From assembly GCA_963970005.1 (NCBI GenBank), contig CAXAMN010001303.1, forward strand, positions 1 through 64,000: a stretch of DNA of 64,000 bases. Reading direction: 5' to 3'. The notes beneath the pieces were generated by a model that saw only the letters and a list, made by a program, of their open reading frames with translations, was not told the origin of the DNA and ran no database searches. Each line of letters begins with the position of its first letter. Position 1 is the stretch's first letter. The DNA comes from Durusdinium trenchii. Taxonomy: Eukaryota; Sar; Dinophyceae; Suessiales; Symbiodiniaceae. Positions 40,455-50,606 of this stretch are shown piece by piece. A program made the translations under genes and the position numbers.

Positions 40455-41373
40455 GCCCAAACTTGATCGTTTTGATGTACGTTGATGATCTGTTGGTTGT
40501 TGGGGATGATAGGAACATTCAATTGCTCGTGGATGAATTGCCAAAGATGCTTCGACTTAAAGTCACAGGAAAGCTTGAAGAAGACAAGATTAGATTCTTG
40601 GGAAAGGTGATCGAGAAAGAAGAAGATGGAACCATTGCCTTGTAGGTGGAAAAGGAGCACTACGAAAGTATGATGTCCTTGTATCCTGGAGGAAAGGAAA
40701 GTCAGGCAACGCCCAATCTTTTTCAGCTCTATGATCGAGATCGAGAAGAGGACAAGAAGCCGTTATCGCCCGAAGCAGCATCAACGTTTCGCACAGCAGT
40801 ATTAGGAAAGCTAGGTTGGGTAGCTCAGTCAAGACCCGATCTTTGTTGGTTGTGTTCAATGCTTGCTCGAGGACAAGCTCAACCACTTGCAATTCATGAG
40901 ACAGCGATGCGTGCGAGTATCCGTTACATCCGTTCTGTATCCGATCGGAAGTTGAAGTTCAGAAGCTATGGTCAGGCGTCCCAAGCATTACGACCTATGT
41001 CGATGCCAGTTGGGCAGCCGAAAAGTCAACGAATAGGAAGAGTACTTCAGGAGCAGCTATCTTCGTTTGTGATTGTTGCTTAAAAGCTTACAGTAGATTA
41101 CAGCAAAGTGTAGCCTGTAGTTCAGCCGAAGCAGAGCTGTACGCTTTGTTCGAAGGAGCGAAAGAGACTATAGGTATTCAACATGCTGTAGCACATGTTT
41201 TTGGTTGTCAAGTTGAAAAATTACCAGCGCCGAACTTGCTTACGGATTCGATGGCAGCCCGAAATGTGACTGAGATGTCAGGGTTGTTGAGAAGATTGAG
41301 ACGCATCGATATTCGGATCTGTTTTTTGCAGGATGCGGTCTACAAAGGTGTGATTTCCATCACATTCATTTGA
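40455..41373 (+). pseudogene. Ty1/copia-type RT and RNase H remnant
   Basis: The element enters mid-RT with ILMYVDDLLVVG (motif C, YVDD), continues to the TAG at 40643-40645, then on in the same frame through LGKLGWVAQSRPDL. After a shift near 40980 it gives TYVDASWAAEKSTNRKSTSG, FVCDCCLKAYSRLQQSVACS and SAEAELYALFEGAKET, the classic copia RNase H signature, followed by LLTDSMAARN. The RT fingers and everything upstream (integrase, protease, Gag) are missing. Frame changes and stops show that it is dead. Confidence 0.85.
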
Positions 41374-41379
41374 GGTACA

Positions 41380-42663
41380 GAGAATTTCGCCGATCTGATG
41401 ACCAAGGCATTGTCGAGAGCCGTTACGTTGCGGCGCGTGGAGAAGATCGGAGTTGTTCGAGGCTTTCTGAATACGTTCGAAATTCCGTATGATTGGATCG
41501 GAAGGTGGTGTTGGATCTTAGAGAAGGTTTCGTGTACGAGTCTTGTGATTGTTGAGTTCTGCGCGTCACCGGAATCCGAGATGAAGGCTGAGGGAGAACG
41601 TTTGGAAGGTGTTGAAGTCTTGACGAGTACGGAGGCAGACGACGGAACCCGCACGGATACGACCGAGGAGACAAGAGAAGCGGTGTTGATTCATAAGAAG
41701 AAAGCTTATCTTATGGTCGTTGTTTCCGTGCACCGGAGGATGTCCGTTTCAGTATATTTGTCTCAAGAAGTTTGGTCAGGATTTCATGAGTCATCTTTGA
41801 GAGTTGTATCGAACCCAAAAGAAGCTTTGGAAAGTTTTCCTACGGTTATCAAAAGTTGCTGATTTCGTAGCGATTGAATGGTCAAAGCGATGCGCTTATT
41901 GGAGATGGAATCAGACGAAAGAGTTTCTGAGAAAGAGATCTCTATATTCCACATTTGTTGAAGCGTGTTCAGTTGATTTGACACAGAAGAATCAATTGGG
42001 CAAGAAGACCTGGAGAATAGATACTTCTAGTACCCGTTTACTTGAAAGTCTCAAGGTATGTGTCTGTGATGGTCACCATGATCATTTGCCGTCCAAAATG
42101 GTAATTGGAAGGAGACACAGCATTATCCCAGGAAGCTTTGTGAGCTAATCCTTAAAGGATTCAACGCCGAATTAACCGCGTAAGAGTCATGCAATTTTTC
42201 GAGCCCAGAATGGCACGACTTCGTAGAAGTTCGTAGAACAGGACTTAGTTTCGTAGAACCAAGATATAGCTTGCGCGAAGCTTGATGTTTCGCCCATACC
42301 GTCCCAAGGTGTGATGTCAGCCTTGGATGTGGGAGCAATGCTTGCTGCGCTTAGCTTAGAAGCTGCGGCCGTGCTGGTCTTTGCAGCGGGAGTCCTATAT
42401 GTGGGAGCCTGCTGATTTGCTGCTGTCTGAGTCGGCGTTGTGAGCATGCTGATTTTAGAAGTCGTTTGAAGTTGCAGGAACCTTCTATCACGGTGAGTGA
42501 TATACCATTGCCTAAGTGGTTGTGGCAGTGTGAGAAGGTCTATTTTCCAGTGAGTGGGAGCAAGGTTCATTTGAATCCGTCTTGCTCAGGCATGGTCGCA
42601 CCAATGTCTAAGGACCTGTGTTCGAAATGTCTGTCCGCACTGAAGAAGAATAAGAAGGCGTAA
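41380..42663 (+). pseudogene. 3' coding tail of the copia-type element with Cys/His motif
   Basis: Directly after the RNase H, translation ENFADLMTKALSRAVTLRR matches the usual copia polyprotein ending (ADxxTKxL). The same frame stays open to 41862 with no recognised domain. Further on, 42466-42663 encodes VYFPVSGSKVHLNPSC and DLCSKCLSALKKNKK, a His/Cys arrangement like a small zinc-binding tail. In between are stops and a short triple repeat TTCGTAGAA (42220-42260). Confidence 0.5.
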
Positions 42664-42693
42664 AGTCAGCCAGTTGTTCCGAGCGAAATGTCC

Positions 42694-43000
42694 AAGGGGG
42701 GGTGAAGAAATCCATATGTTGGATGGCCACCTCGCTCGTGCTTGTTGTTTTGTTTGGTTTTGTTTGTTTTGTTGTTTGGTTCGTGTTCGGAAAGGGAGAT
42801 AACCGGACTTTAACACTGTAGTTTGTTTCTTGAAGTTTTGAAAGAGCGCTTTAGCGTTTTCGAGTGTTTAAAAGCTTTTCGTACAGTCGTAAAGAGTTGC
42901 TTGTGTGATGTATTCATATGTACAGTCTTTGACGCGACTGTTACTTTTGGCTCAAGTGTGAGTAAAAGGGCGCGAGGGAGTGCACTGCGTTAGCTTGAGT
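42694..43000 (+). repeat. Polypurine tract and start of a putative 3' LTR
   Basis: AAGGGGGGG at 42694-42702 is immediately followed by TGAAGAAATCC at 42703, the expected polypurine tract / LTR TG boundary downstream of a copia element. A T/G-rich block (42722-42785) follows. At 42946-42957 there is an exact 12-base match to the spliced-leader 3' end (TTTTGGCTCAAG). The other LTR is absent, so the end of this LTR cannot be placed; the end coordinate is arbitrary. Confidence 0.5.
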
Positions 43001-43761
43001 TGTTGTTTGCTTCAAGAGTGTTGGGCGTGTGAGAACGAGTTTTGGAGTGTACCGGACTCATCGAGTGATGCTACCCACGTTTTTCGGATACTTCTTTGTA
43101 TGAACTTCTTGAAGAGCCTGACTGGGGCATGCTTCATCATGATCAACTCAGACCCACTCTAAAGCTCAGCAGCAAGGCTTCCGAGCTGAAGGAAGCAAGG
43201 CAAAAGACTGAAGCAACAACAATGCAGTGACAAAGACCCCAGCAACCGTGGGTCAATTCATCAAGGAAAGGAGTTGCTCCATGGGAGACACTGAACTGAG
43301 ACATGTTGGTCAGTTGAAGAAGGATCCAAGCCCTGGTTCCGGAGACAGAGAAACTTGCTGTCACAGGGTCCACGGAAATTGGAGGTGCCTTGGCACAAGC
43401 AAGGTGTCTTTGGACTGAGGTGTTTCTCTGTCTCATGAATGTGGTTTCATGATGAGTTCAGGCATACACGTGCGCCCTACCTGCCAGGGATCATCCACAA
43501 AGATTGACAAGAAGGCGCGTTGGATTGGATCTGCGAACGCAAGAAATGTGGCTGTATGTGAAGAAGTTAGTGTGTGCTGAGCTGCTGCACTGTGCTTAAA
43601 GATTCGCGTTTGGTTTGTCCTTTGCAAGGCGCACGTTTTGATGGTTTTTGATCGGGCAGTCAAGTTGAGCATTGTATGTGCTGAGCCGCTGCATTGGTTG
43701 ACATGTGATTTATCCTTTTGTAAGGCATGTGTTTTGATTACATTTTGATCTTAGTGCCAAG
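43001..43761. other. Non-coding region
   Basis: No gene supported. Two stretches (about 43563-43670 and 43677-43770) share GTGTGCTGAGC, GCTGCA, TTTGCAAGGC or TTTGTAAGGC, and GTTTTGAT, so this is a degenerate ~105-base direct repeat. Confidence 0.4.
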
Positions 43762-44211
43762 TTGAGCATTCAAGCTTGTCCAATCAAACTTGCTGTTTAT
43801 GATGGCAATCATTGTGACTTTTTGTGTGTGGCTTTTGCAATCATCATGGTGGTGATTCATTCCACCAACATTGTTGACAGTGAAGACTTATTTGATGAAC
43901 CGAGTGCTGTTGTCAAAGTGCAGTTGTCTAATGATGATGACTCTGAAAGCTGCATTTCTTGGAATTCCGGTGATTCCGATATGTCATCATCACATTGGGG
44001 CACTGAGTCAGACCCTGGCATTGAAAGAGTCTGGCGTCAATTGTGTGACCTTCAAAGTATTGATGGACAAGCCTATCGCATATTCTTTGAAGCATTGAAT
44101 GTGTGCCAAACTCTTCATCTGGATGTCAAATTAGCAGACTTGTTTTTACGACGGAGACTGGGCACAAGTTCCATGTCACAGGTGAATGCAAGCACGAGGA
44201 GGACAGATTGA
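43762..44211 (+). CDS. Possible acidic small protein (doubtful)
   Basis: A 149-codon frame with a Ser/Asp-rich stretch SNDDDSESCISWNSGDSD and then SDPGIERVWRQLCDLQS. A similar short motif SDPEYWQELCRLDC occurs in the frame at 45423-45647, also after an acidic stretch, hinting at two decayed members of one family. No known domain, and no start-site support. Confidence 0.25.
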   Translation: MSIQACPIKLAVYDGNHCDFLCVAFAIIMVVIHSTNIVDSEDLFDEPSAVVKVQLSNDDDSESCISWNSGDSDMSSSHWGTESDPGIERVWRQLCDLQSIDGQAYRIFFEALNVCQTLHLDVKLADLFLRRRLGTSSMSQVNASTRRTD

Positions 44212-44649
44212 AAGTTTGCTGCGTTGCGGTGCCCCCAAATGTGTCAGCCAAAGTGATTTGTATTACGACTGGTCACCTGGTCACCACTCGACTGTAATAC
44301 TTTGCTCTATGAATTATGGTTTTTCACATGGTGCCCGCCAAAAGTTGCTGGGCAAGTATTAATTGTGAGCGATCACTTTGAACATGGCTTTTTGGTAAAA
44401 AGGGTGTTTGCGGCCTGCGATATCCTTCGATATTTTCAGTCATGTTTTGATTGCTATGATTCCGTGTCATGAGACTCAGACTTGCAGCGCAGTATGCGCT
44501 GAAAATAGCAGTGCACTTCGTACGCGCCAGGATTCATCATGAAGATCGACAATGGTGTATTGTCGTGTATTGTTCAATTTTATTTAACCTAGTTAAAAAA
44601 TGGCGCCCTACTGCGTTTTTGACTGGGTTTGATGTTGCTTGCAAGGGTT

Positions 44650-45010
44650 GGAACCCCTGCCAGCGCATTGCTCTTCAGCCAAAAGCTGACTAGTTAGTTT
44701 CAATAAACTTATTTGTTACGATTCCAGTCAGCGCAGTGCTCTTCAGCAAAAATTTGCTTAGATTCAACAATCTTACAGCGAGTAACAATCCCTGCCTGCA
44801 CAGTGCTCGGCAAAAAGTTTACTTGCTAGTTATTATTCAATAATCTTACATTCCCTGCCAGTGCAGCCAAAACTTGACTACTTTCAAAAAATACTCTTCA
44901 ATGCCCTCAGCCAATACTTGACTAGTAGTAGCAAAAACCTTACTTTGTCACAGCCCCTGCCATCACAGAGCTCTTCAGCCAAAATTCACTAGTTTCAAAA
45001 ACTTTCAAGG
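44650..45010 (+). repeat. Degenerate tandem repeat, period about 75-85 bases
   Basis: Units contain variants of CCCTGCCAGTGCA, GTGCTCTTCAGCCAAAA, TTGACTAGTTTCAA and AATCTTAC, repeated about five times with decay between 44650 and 45010. They begin with CCTGCCAGCGCATTGCTC and end with CTCTTCAGCCAAAATTC. No coding capacity. Confidence 0.55.
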
Positions 45011-46205
45011 AGGCCAGGAGCACAGTGCTCCTGGCCTCGTCGGTTATCGTAAAGGAACCGTTTGTACTTAGTACTTCTTTCATTGTGTTTTGAAAGTTGA
45101 CTTGTCGCTCGACTTGTCAACTTATCGTAAAAGGAAATGTTGAACTTTCATTTTGTTTGCAAGTTCACTGCAACTTCACTCGTGGCTTCACTCGTGGACT
45201 TACTCGTGAAAACATTTTTGGTTCACTCATATTTTCACTCCGTAGGAAATTTCGTTCAAAATCATCTCTAATCATATTTAAGCTTTTTTGTGCCATCTAA
45301 TCATTTTAGATCTTGTTTGTCATATTTCTTTTGCAATATGATCAACTATGATCAAAACAGTTTCAAAAGCGCCAACAAAGAGAAGAACTTGATGAAGCTG
45401 ACGATATTTTACTGCCACAAATGTGCCAGGGCGAAACCTTCTGGCGCCTGCAACAGAACAAGAGCAAAGCAGTGAAGCAGCAAATGAGAATGATGAAGAG
45501 ATTGAGAACAGTGAAACAGAATCACATCGAAGATTGAGATATGTTTGCTCAAGTATTGAGGAGGTGAGCGACCCAGAGTATTGGCAAGAGTTGTGCCGCT
45601 TGGATTGTGAAAACAGTTCAGATGATGAAACAGCAGTGGGACATTGATTTACATTTCAGACGCGCAATACATTTCTTTTGACATGGTTTCGAATGACCTG
45701 TCAAACGATCTGAACACAGGCGTTCAGCATTGAGTTGAAGTACCGTGCAACAGCTGAACCATGGTACACACGAAAACACTACGACAGAACTCAAGTGGAT
45801 TTGCGTTGGTTGAGGCAATATTTTTTGAAGAGTTGGAAGTGCGTGCGCCAGCTGAACCGCGCATACAACAGTTGAATTTGCAATGATGTGCGTGGAATAG
45901 TGTACATGGATACACCAGAACGGTGACTAGAAATTTGTAGGAGACCTTTTTCAGTTCCACCTACTTGATGGTGGATCCTACAAATTGAGATGTGTACAAA
46001 AGGAAAATGTGAAGTGTTCATCTCACTCCCAGGCGGGGTGTCAACCTTTTTCATCCGTAGGTGTACACATAGATGTGACATGCAAAGAGTAGAGTTTGGA
46101 GTCACTTGTGTAGTATCTGTACTTATCACCGCATTGCGGTCAGGTTCAAAAGGAAGTTGCTGCCTAACATTAGAAGGGAAATGAAAAGATCTGGTGATGC
46201 AAGAA
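45011..46205. other. Left flank of the tyrosine-recombinase element
   Basis: AT-richer sequence with short direct motifs (CACTCGTGG, ACTTGTCAACTT). The only frame of note is 45423-45647 (74 codons, acidic, SDPEYWQELCRLDC). No confident gene. Confidence 0.4.
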
Positions 46206-46370
46206 GACAGAACTCGTTGAAAACGATTGTGTTGTCATCTACGTGTTTTAGAAACCTCTGTTTCGGGTGGCTTGCTTTAGAGTTTCATCTTTGAAGTCCG
46301 TTACATTTAAAAGTTCAAGGGAGGGTAGCGGTGGGTGCCACTTCATCGTGGCATTCGTGCTTAAACAAGC
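46206..46370 (+). repeat. Split direct repeat A1
   Basis: 165 bases, starting GACAGAACTCGTTG and ending TTAAACAAGC, matching A2 except for a 9-base insertion and a few substitutions. It contains the perfect small hairpin TGCCAC-ttcatc-GTGGCA, also present in A2. Confidence 0.9.
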
Positions 46371-46386
46371 AAAGGGGGGATGAGCC

Positions 46387-46968
46387 ATGGAAGATTCAAT
46401 TGATCTCAATGATCACGAGGAGCCAATTCAAACTTATGTTGAGGATTCAGAAGACGAAGATGAGTTGCCTGAGTTGATTCCTTTGGGCATGCCTGATTTT
46501 GACTTTTCCTTTCAGCAGGATCTTCGCTCGAATGATCTGGACTTGTCAGGAACCCCCATTGCTTGTTCAGGACTTGAGGACGTACCGGAGTGGGATGGGA
46601 TCTCAGAAGTTGAAGGTCAAGAGTGCATTGAAACTGATAGGACTCTACCGTCGGTTGACGAAACAAACTCTTTGTGCATTGAGCGTTCTGAGTGGAATTT
46701 GTTGGTCAACCATGGATTCGAAACATTCAAAGCCAGAGATGCCTCTCTTACTTTGCCTTGGGAGCAGCCTATGATGCAGGGCATTTTCCATTCCGGTTCA
46801 AACCTCAAGCTTCCGCAAGTGCACGGAGTAGCAATTGAGAATGTGCTTTTTGAGAAGACATCAAACAAGCTGCCAGGGATTTCAGGTGAAATTGAGGAAT
46901 GTGGTGGTGCGGCGTACGCCAAAGCTGTATCTGATGTGAAAGACCTTGACTACTTTGAAAATAAATGA
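46387..46968 (+). CDS. Acidic leader ORF of the YR retroelement
   Basis: ATG 46387 begins MEDSIDLNDHEEPIQTYVED and gives 193 codons rich in Glu and Asp (DSEDEDELPELIPLG). It ends at TGA 46966-46968. It starts 16 bases after repeat A1. The following tyrosine recombinase ORF is in the same reading frame with only that TGA between, so it may be a separate leader protein or an N-terminal extension made by readthrough. No known domain. Confidence 0.5.
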   Translation: MEDSIDLNDHEEPIQTYVEDSEDEDELPELIPLGMPDFDFSFQQDLRSNDLDLSGTPIACSGLEDVPEWDGISEVEGQECIETDRTLPSVDETNSLCIERSEWNLLVNHGFETFKARDASLTLPWEQPMMQGIFHSGSNLKLPQVHGVAIENVLFEKTSNKLPGISGEIEECGGAAYAKAVSDVKDLDYFENK

Positions 46969-47007
46969 CAGCAGACAGAACTGGCATGCTCGAAGTGGCT
47001 GGACATT

Positions 47008-48807
47008 ATGTCGATACAATGGAGTGCCTCAGCTGTAGGACAACAGGTCTGTGAAGATCTCAGAAGCGATCCCACTGGTGTTCTTGCTCAAGACACAATT
47101 CATGCTTGCTTTGGAACCAAAAGTTTTGCAACGTTGTTGAAACGGGCTGGGGCACTTAAGAGGTACATCCAGTGGCATAAGAATTACAGCCTTGAACGTG
47201 GTGTGCATGTTGAAGTCTTTCCTCTGCATGAGCCTGATGTTTGGCAGTATTTTAGGTGGCTTCGTGAGGCCAGACAGAGAGGCGCCAAAGGATTCACTGG
47301 GCCAGCAAGTTTCTTGGAGACTGTTCGTTTCACAAAAATCACTATTGATTTGAAAGGCGCTGATGAAATCTTGAGCTCAAGGAGGTTGCAAGGATTTGCA
47401 GCTATTGAGAAACGGGAGATGGGGCCGACAAGACAATCTCCACCTTTGCAACTAGAACATCTTCAGCGCCTGCACTCAGTTTTGCTTCATGGAGACAATA
47501 TTTATGATAGGCTGGGTGCTGGTTGCATGTTGGTCTGCACCTACGGAAGGGCCAGGTGGAGCGACTTGAGATACATCCATCATGTGGAGGTTGAGTCATG
47601 TAGGAATGGTTGCCTGGTCCTCTACACCGACGAGCACAAAACATCGTCCGTAGGCCAGAAGAAGGACCAGTATCTGCCATTGGTGATCCCTTGGGATGGA
47701 GTGACGAGTGAAGACTGGTTGCGAATTTTTCTTGAACTTTACGAGACTGCAGGCCTGAACATTAGGAAAGTTCCCTTGGGACCTTTGTTGCCTGCTCCAA
47801 AAGCAGGTGGAGGATTCTGCGCGCGACCTCTTCTCACGCCTGAGGCTTCGCGGTGGCTGAAGGAGTTGCTCAAGGGTACGACGAATTGGGACACTTTCCG
47901 ATCCCACTCAATGAAAGCAACGCTGCTGCACTGGTGCGCTCGTGCTGGATTAGACAAGGAGGTGAGGTCAGTGCTTGGACATCATTGCAGTGCAGTGTCG
48001 GGCTCAGAAGTTGTTTACTCAAGGCAACTGCAAGCAAGACCAATTCGTAAACTCCAGATGCTGCTTCGACTTGTGAGAATCGGAATGTCTCTTGATGAAA
48101 TAGCTGACGGTGGAGGAGTTGCAGGTGTGACGCCGGGGCCACAGACTCCTGCACCATTGCTTGGTTTGCATGGCATGGCAATGCGAACACCAGTCTTTCC
48201 TGTTGCGCAGCACTCTGTTCCAGCAGCCCACTCTGTGGGTCCCAAACCATGCCCTTTTCGGGACCCACAGGGGACCCTACTAGAGCACCCGCCTGAACCC
48301 GATCCGATTGAGCAGGCAATAGAAGTCGTTCAGGAACAAGAGGACCTCATCAGCATGAAGGAGGAACTCGAAAACCTAGGCGATGCTGCACTCTCGGCTG
48401 GAGACCTGAGCTTGTTTCCTGAAAGGATTGTTGGCCTAGGACTTGTTGAGATTGAAAGCTCCTCCGGCAGTAGCAGCAGTTCGAGCAGCACTTCAAGTGA
48501 TGAACCGCTTCAGGATGGCCTGACTGAGGCACCCACTTTTGTGGAACATGTCCCGGAAGGCGTAACCTTTTTCAAACATGTGAAAAGTCATAGAGTTCAT
48601 TCTGTTCGAACGAACCAAGATTTAACTGCTTGCAAGTTGAAGGTAACAAGAAATTTCAAGGCATTGGAGAGGATAATTTACTTTAAGCATCCCAAGTGCC
48701 TGCGGTGCTTTCCAAAGGCGCCAGGGAGAGTTAGGAGTCGTGAGGACGCCGTTGCTGCGCTGGATGAGGCCCTTGAGAGAGTTCGCAGATCAAAGAAAGT
48801 AGATTGA
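47008..48807 (+). CDS. Tyrosine recombinase (integrase) of the YR retroelement
   Basis: ATG 47008, 599 codons. An N-terminal SAM-like DNA-binding region (RYIQWHKNYSLERGVHVEVF, DVWQYFRWLREARQRGAKG) precedes the catalytic domain with YGRARWSDLRYI (first Arg, about 47539-47571), DEHKTSS (Lys), RSHSMKATLLHWCARAG (HxxK in place of the usual HxxR, about 47893-47943), VLGHH and VYSRQLQ (Tyr nucleophile, about 48013). The family cuts and rejoins DNA through a phosphotyrosine intermediate and integrates the circular cDNA. The C-terminal 200 residues have a Ser-rich linker (SSSGSSSSSS...) and a basic tail, FKHVKSHRVHSVRTNQ, followed by a CxxC pair. The frame is intact. Confidence 0.85.
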   Translation: MSIQWSASAVGQQVCEDLRSDPTGVLAQDTIHACFGTKSFATLLKRAGALKRYIQWHKNYSLERGVHVEVFPLHEPDVWQYFRWLREARQRGAKGFTGPASFLETVRFTKITIDLKGADEILSSRRLQGFAAIEKREMGPTRQSPPLQLEHLQRLHSVLLHGDNIYDRLGAGCMLVCTYGRARWSDLRYIHHVEVESCRNGCLVLYTDEHKTSSVGQKKDQYLPLVIPWDGVTSEDWLRIFLELYETAGLNIRKVPLGPLLPAPKAGGGFCARPLLTPEASRWLKELLKGTTNWDTFRSHSMKATLLHWCARAGLDKEVRSVLGHHCSAVSGSEVVYSRQLQARPIRKLQMLLRLVRIGMSLDEIADGGGVAGVTPGPQTPAPLLGLHGMAMRTPVFPVAQHSVPAAHSVGPKPCPFRDPQGTLLEHPPEPDPIEQAIEVVQEQEDLISMKEELENLGDAALSAGDLSLFPERIVGLGLVEIESSSGSSSSSSSTSSDEPLQDGLTEAPTFVEHVPEGVTFFKHVKSHRVHSVRTNQDLTACKLKVTRNFKALERIIYFKHPKCLRCFPKAPGRVRSREDAVAALDEALERVRRSKKVD

Positions 48808-49385
48808 CACGTTTCTTTGCTTTCCTTCCGTGTGTGTTTGCTTTTGTGTAAATTTGACTAAACGTGCAGACTTCTTTGGTGAATGTTGTTTTGCATGGAC
48901 TGCATGTGCTTACTATAGCTAAACCTAAGTGAAGACTTAAAGTGCGGACCTCAGGGCCTCAGAGAGTCTTTTGGCAAAGTGCCAATCCTCTGTTTTCCCC
49001 AAAGGGGGCAGAACAACCTGGAAAATAGAAAGAGGAAAACTCAAAGAGTGTGTGCAAGAGGTGCTTCAGCTAACTTTTGAGGTCTTCAAGTTTTGTTTAT
49101 GTTGCGGAGTGCAAAGCTCCTCAAAGGAGCAGATAAGTTTGCCGGAGTGGCTCTTGTCATGACAGAATTTGCAGAAAGCTGCGTTGGGACTAAGTGTCCA
49201 TGTCTGAACACCAGAGGGTGTGGGCTCAAAGGAGCATGGCTACAGAACAGGGGCCAACTTAAGACTGAGATCTAACACGTCACACACACTTGTTGGATTG
49301 GCGCTTTAGGAGCGAAACTTGAGCAAGTTTATCCAAGGATTTCTACACCTGGCTTAGTCCGGTCTCGTCGCCCTCAAGGGGCTGC
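48808..49385. other. Spacer between recombinase and Gag
   Basis: No gene supported. A short frame 48971-49162 is not convincing. The spacer may hold the translation or trans-splicing signal for the Gag-Pol unit, but no spliced-leader relic was seen. Confidence 0.4.
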
Positions 49386-49400
49386 GTGAGTGCGGAGGCC

Positions 49401-50606
49401 ATGGCCTCAATTGTTGACAGTGCTGCGCACTTTGACTCCCGCTTTTTAGAGAGTGGGATAACACAGACTGTGCTTGACGCAATAAAGGCCAGTGGAGTGA
49501 CCACCCTGTCTCGACTTGCCTTTGCAGTAGGTCAGCCAAATCAGCCACTAGCAAATGATGACATTGTGGCTTTTCTGAGAGGCGCTTTAGGCAGAGACCC
49601 TTCGTTGCTTGAAACATCCAGTGTGAAGCGGCTTGCAGTCGAAGCGCAAACGTTTCTGGTGGCACAGTTGCGGCAAGCCATTGAGCAAACCGATGAAAGT
49701 GCACCTCGCAAGATCGCATTCGCTGAACGGCACTCTCGAATGGAAGCGATTAAGACTGCCCTTGCAGGAGTGAGCATTACAGGAGAATTAGATCCAGCTC
49801 ACGTGCTCCTAGATAAAGCTTGCAGTATGTTTGAGAAGAATGTTGTTGTGTACCTGGAACCGGCTTCTTGTGTGAGTAGGTCCTTTGAAGTTTTAGGTGG
49901 AAAGCAAACCCGTGAATTGAGCTTGGAGAAGGGTGCGTTGATTTTGAAGAACCAAGACAATTTGTCCAGTCCTACTGACAGTGAGATTAAGTTTCACAAT
50001 GCCATGATGCGTAGGGGAATTGCTTTGCAATTTGGCAAGCTGATGAGTTTCGCACAACACTGCGAATGGACCACATTTTTGTTTGAGGCTCTTCACAGGG
50101 AACCGCCGCCGGGGTATTGTCGTGCGAACATCTCGCAACTGATACAATGTGACAAGGCGGCCTGGGCCCGATTGGGCAGTACGCTGCCCAGCATCCGCCA
50201 AGATGCCACAGGTCAGTATCCTTTGGGCATTGCCTTGCTTGGACTTCGAGCGGACCCTCACATTAGTTTGTATCTTGCCCCTCTTGCTAAGGCACAGTCC
50301 TCCGGACAAGGCGAACAGTGGAACAGGCGACCTGGCCCATATTCGTCGTTTGATCGTAGCTCAAAGGGAAAAGGAAAGGGCAAGAAAGGAACTGGAAAGG
50401 GTGCCAAGGGTAACCCCCCAATGCCCAAGGATCTTTTGGGCAAGTGGCATAAGACGCCTCATGGTGACCCCATTTGTTTCGGGTTCAATACATCGCAGGG
50501 TTGCAGTGAGAAGGGCATTAAGGCTGACGACAGGTGTTGCAAAGGGCTGCGTGTGTGTGCGGAACCACGGTGCCAACAGGCACACTCCCTGCAGGACCAT
50601 AAGTGA
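49401..50606 (+). CDS. Gag-like protein with CCCH-type zinc finger
   Basis: ATG 49401 begins MASIVDSAAHFDSRF, preferred over the upstream GTG. About 400 codons to TGA 50604-50606. A helical N-terminal part (AIKASGVTTLSRLAFAVG) is followed by a capsid-like region and a basic Gly/Lys tract (SSKGKGKGKKGTGKGAKG). The end carries ICFGFNTSQGCSEKG...DRCCKGLRVC...CQQAH, a Cys/His finger typical of RNA-binding Gag proteins. The stop is followed by CGG, and the next frame (methyltransferase-RT) is in the same register, so a Gag-Pol fusion by readthrough is plausible. Confidence 0.72.
   Translation: MASIVDSAAHFDSRFLESGITQTVLDAIKASGVTTLSRLAFAVGQPNQPLANDDIVAFLRGALGRDPSLLETSSVKRLAVEAQTFLVAQLRQAIEQTDESAPRKIAFAERHSRMEAIKTALAGVSITGELDPAHVLLDKACSMFEKNVVVYLEPASCVSRSFEVLGGKQTRELSLEKGALILKNQDNLSSPTDSEIKFHNAMMRRGIALQFGKLMSFAQHCEWTTFLFEALHREPPPGYCRANISQLIQCDKAAWARLGSTLPSIRQDATGQYPLGIALLGLRADPHISLYLAPLAKAQSSGQGEQWNRRPGPYSSFDRSSKGKGKGKKGTGKGAKGNPPMPKDLLGKWHKTPHGDPICFGFNTSQGCSEKGIKADDRCCKGLRVCAEPRCQQAHSLQDHK

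Noticed and set aside
3899..50606. Reassigned UGA codon (several in-frame TGAs)
   Set aside because: Other genes here end properly at TGA, dinoflagellate nuclei use the standard code, and each case has a simpler explanation.
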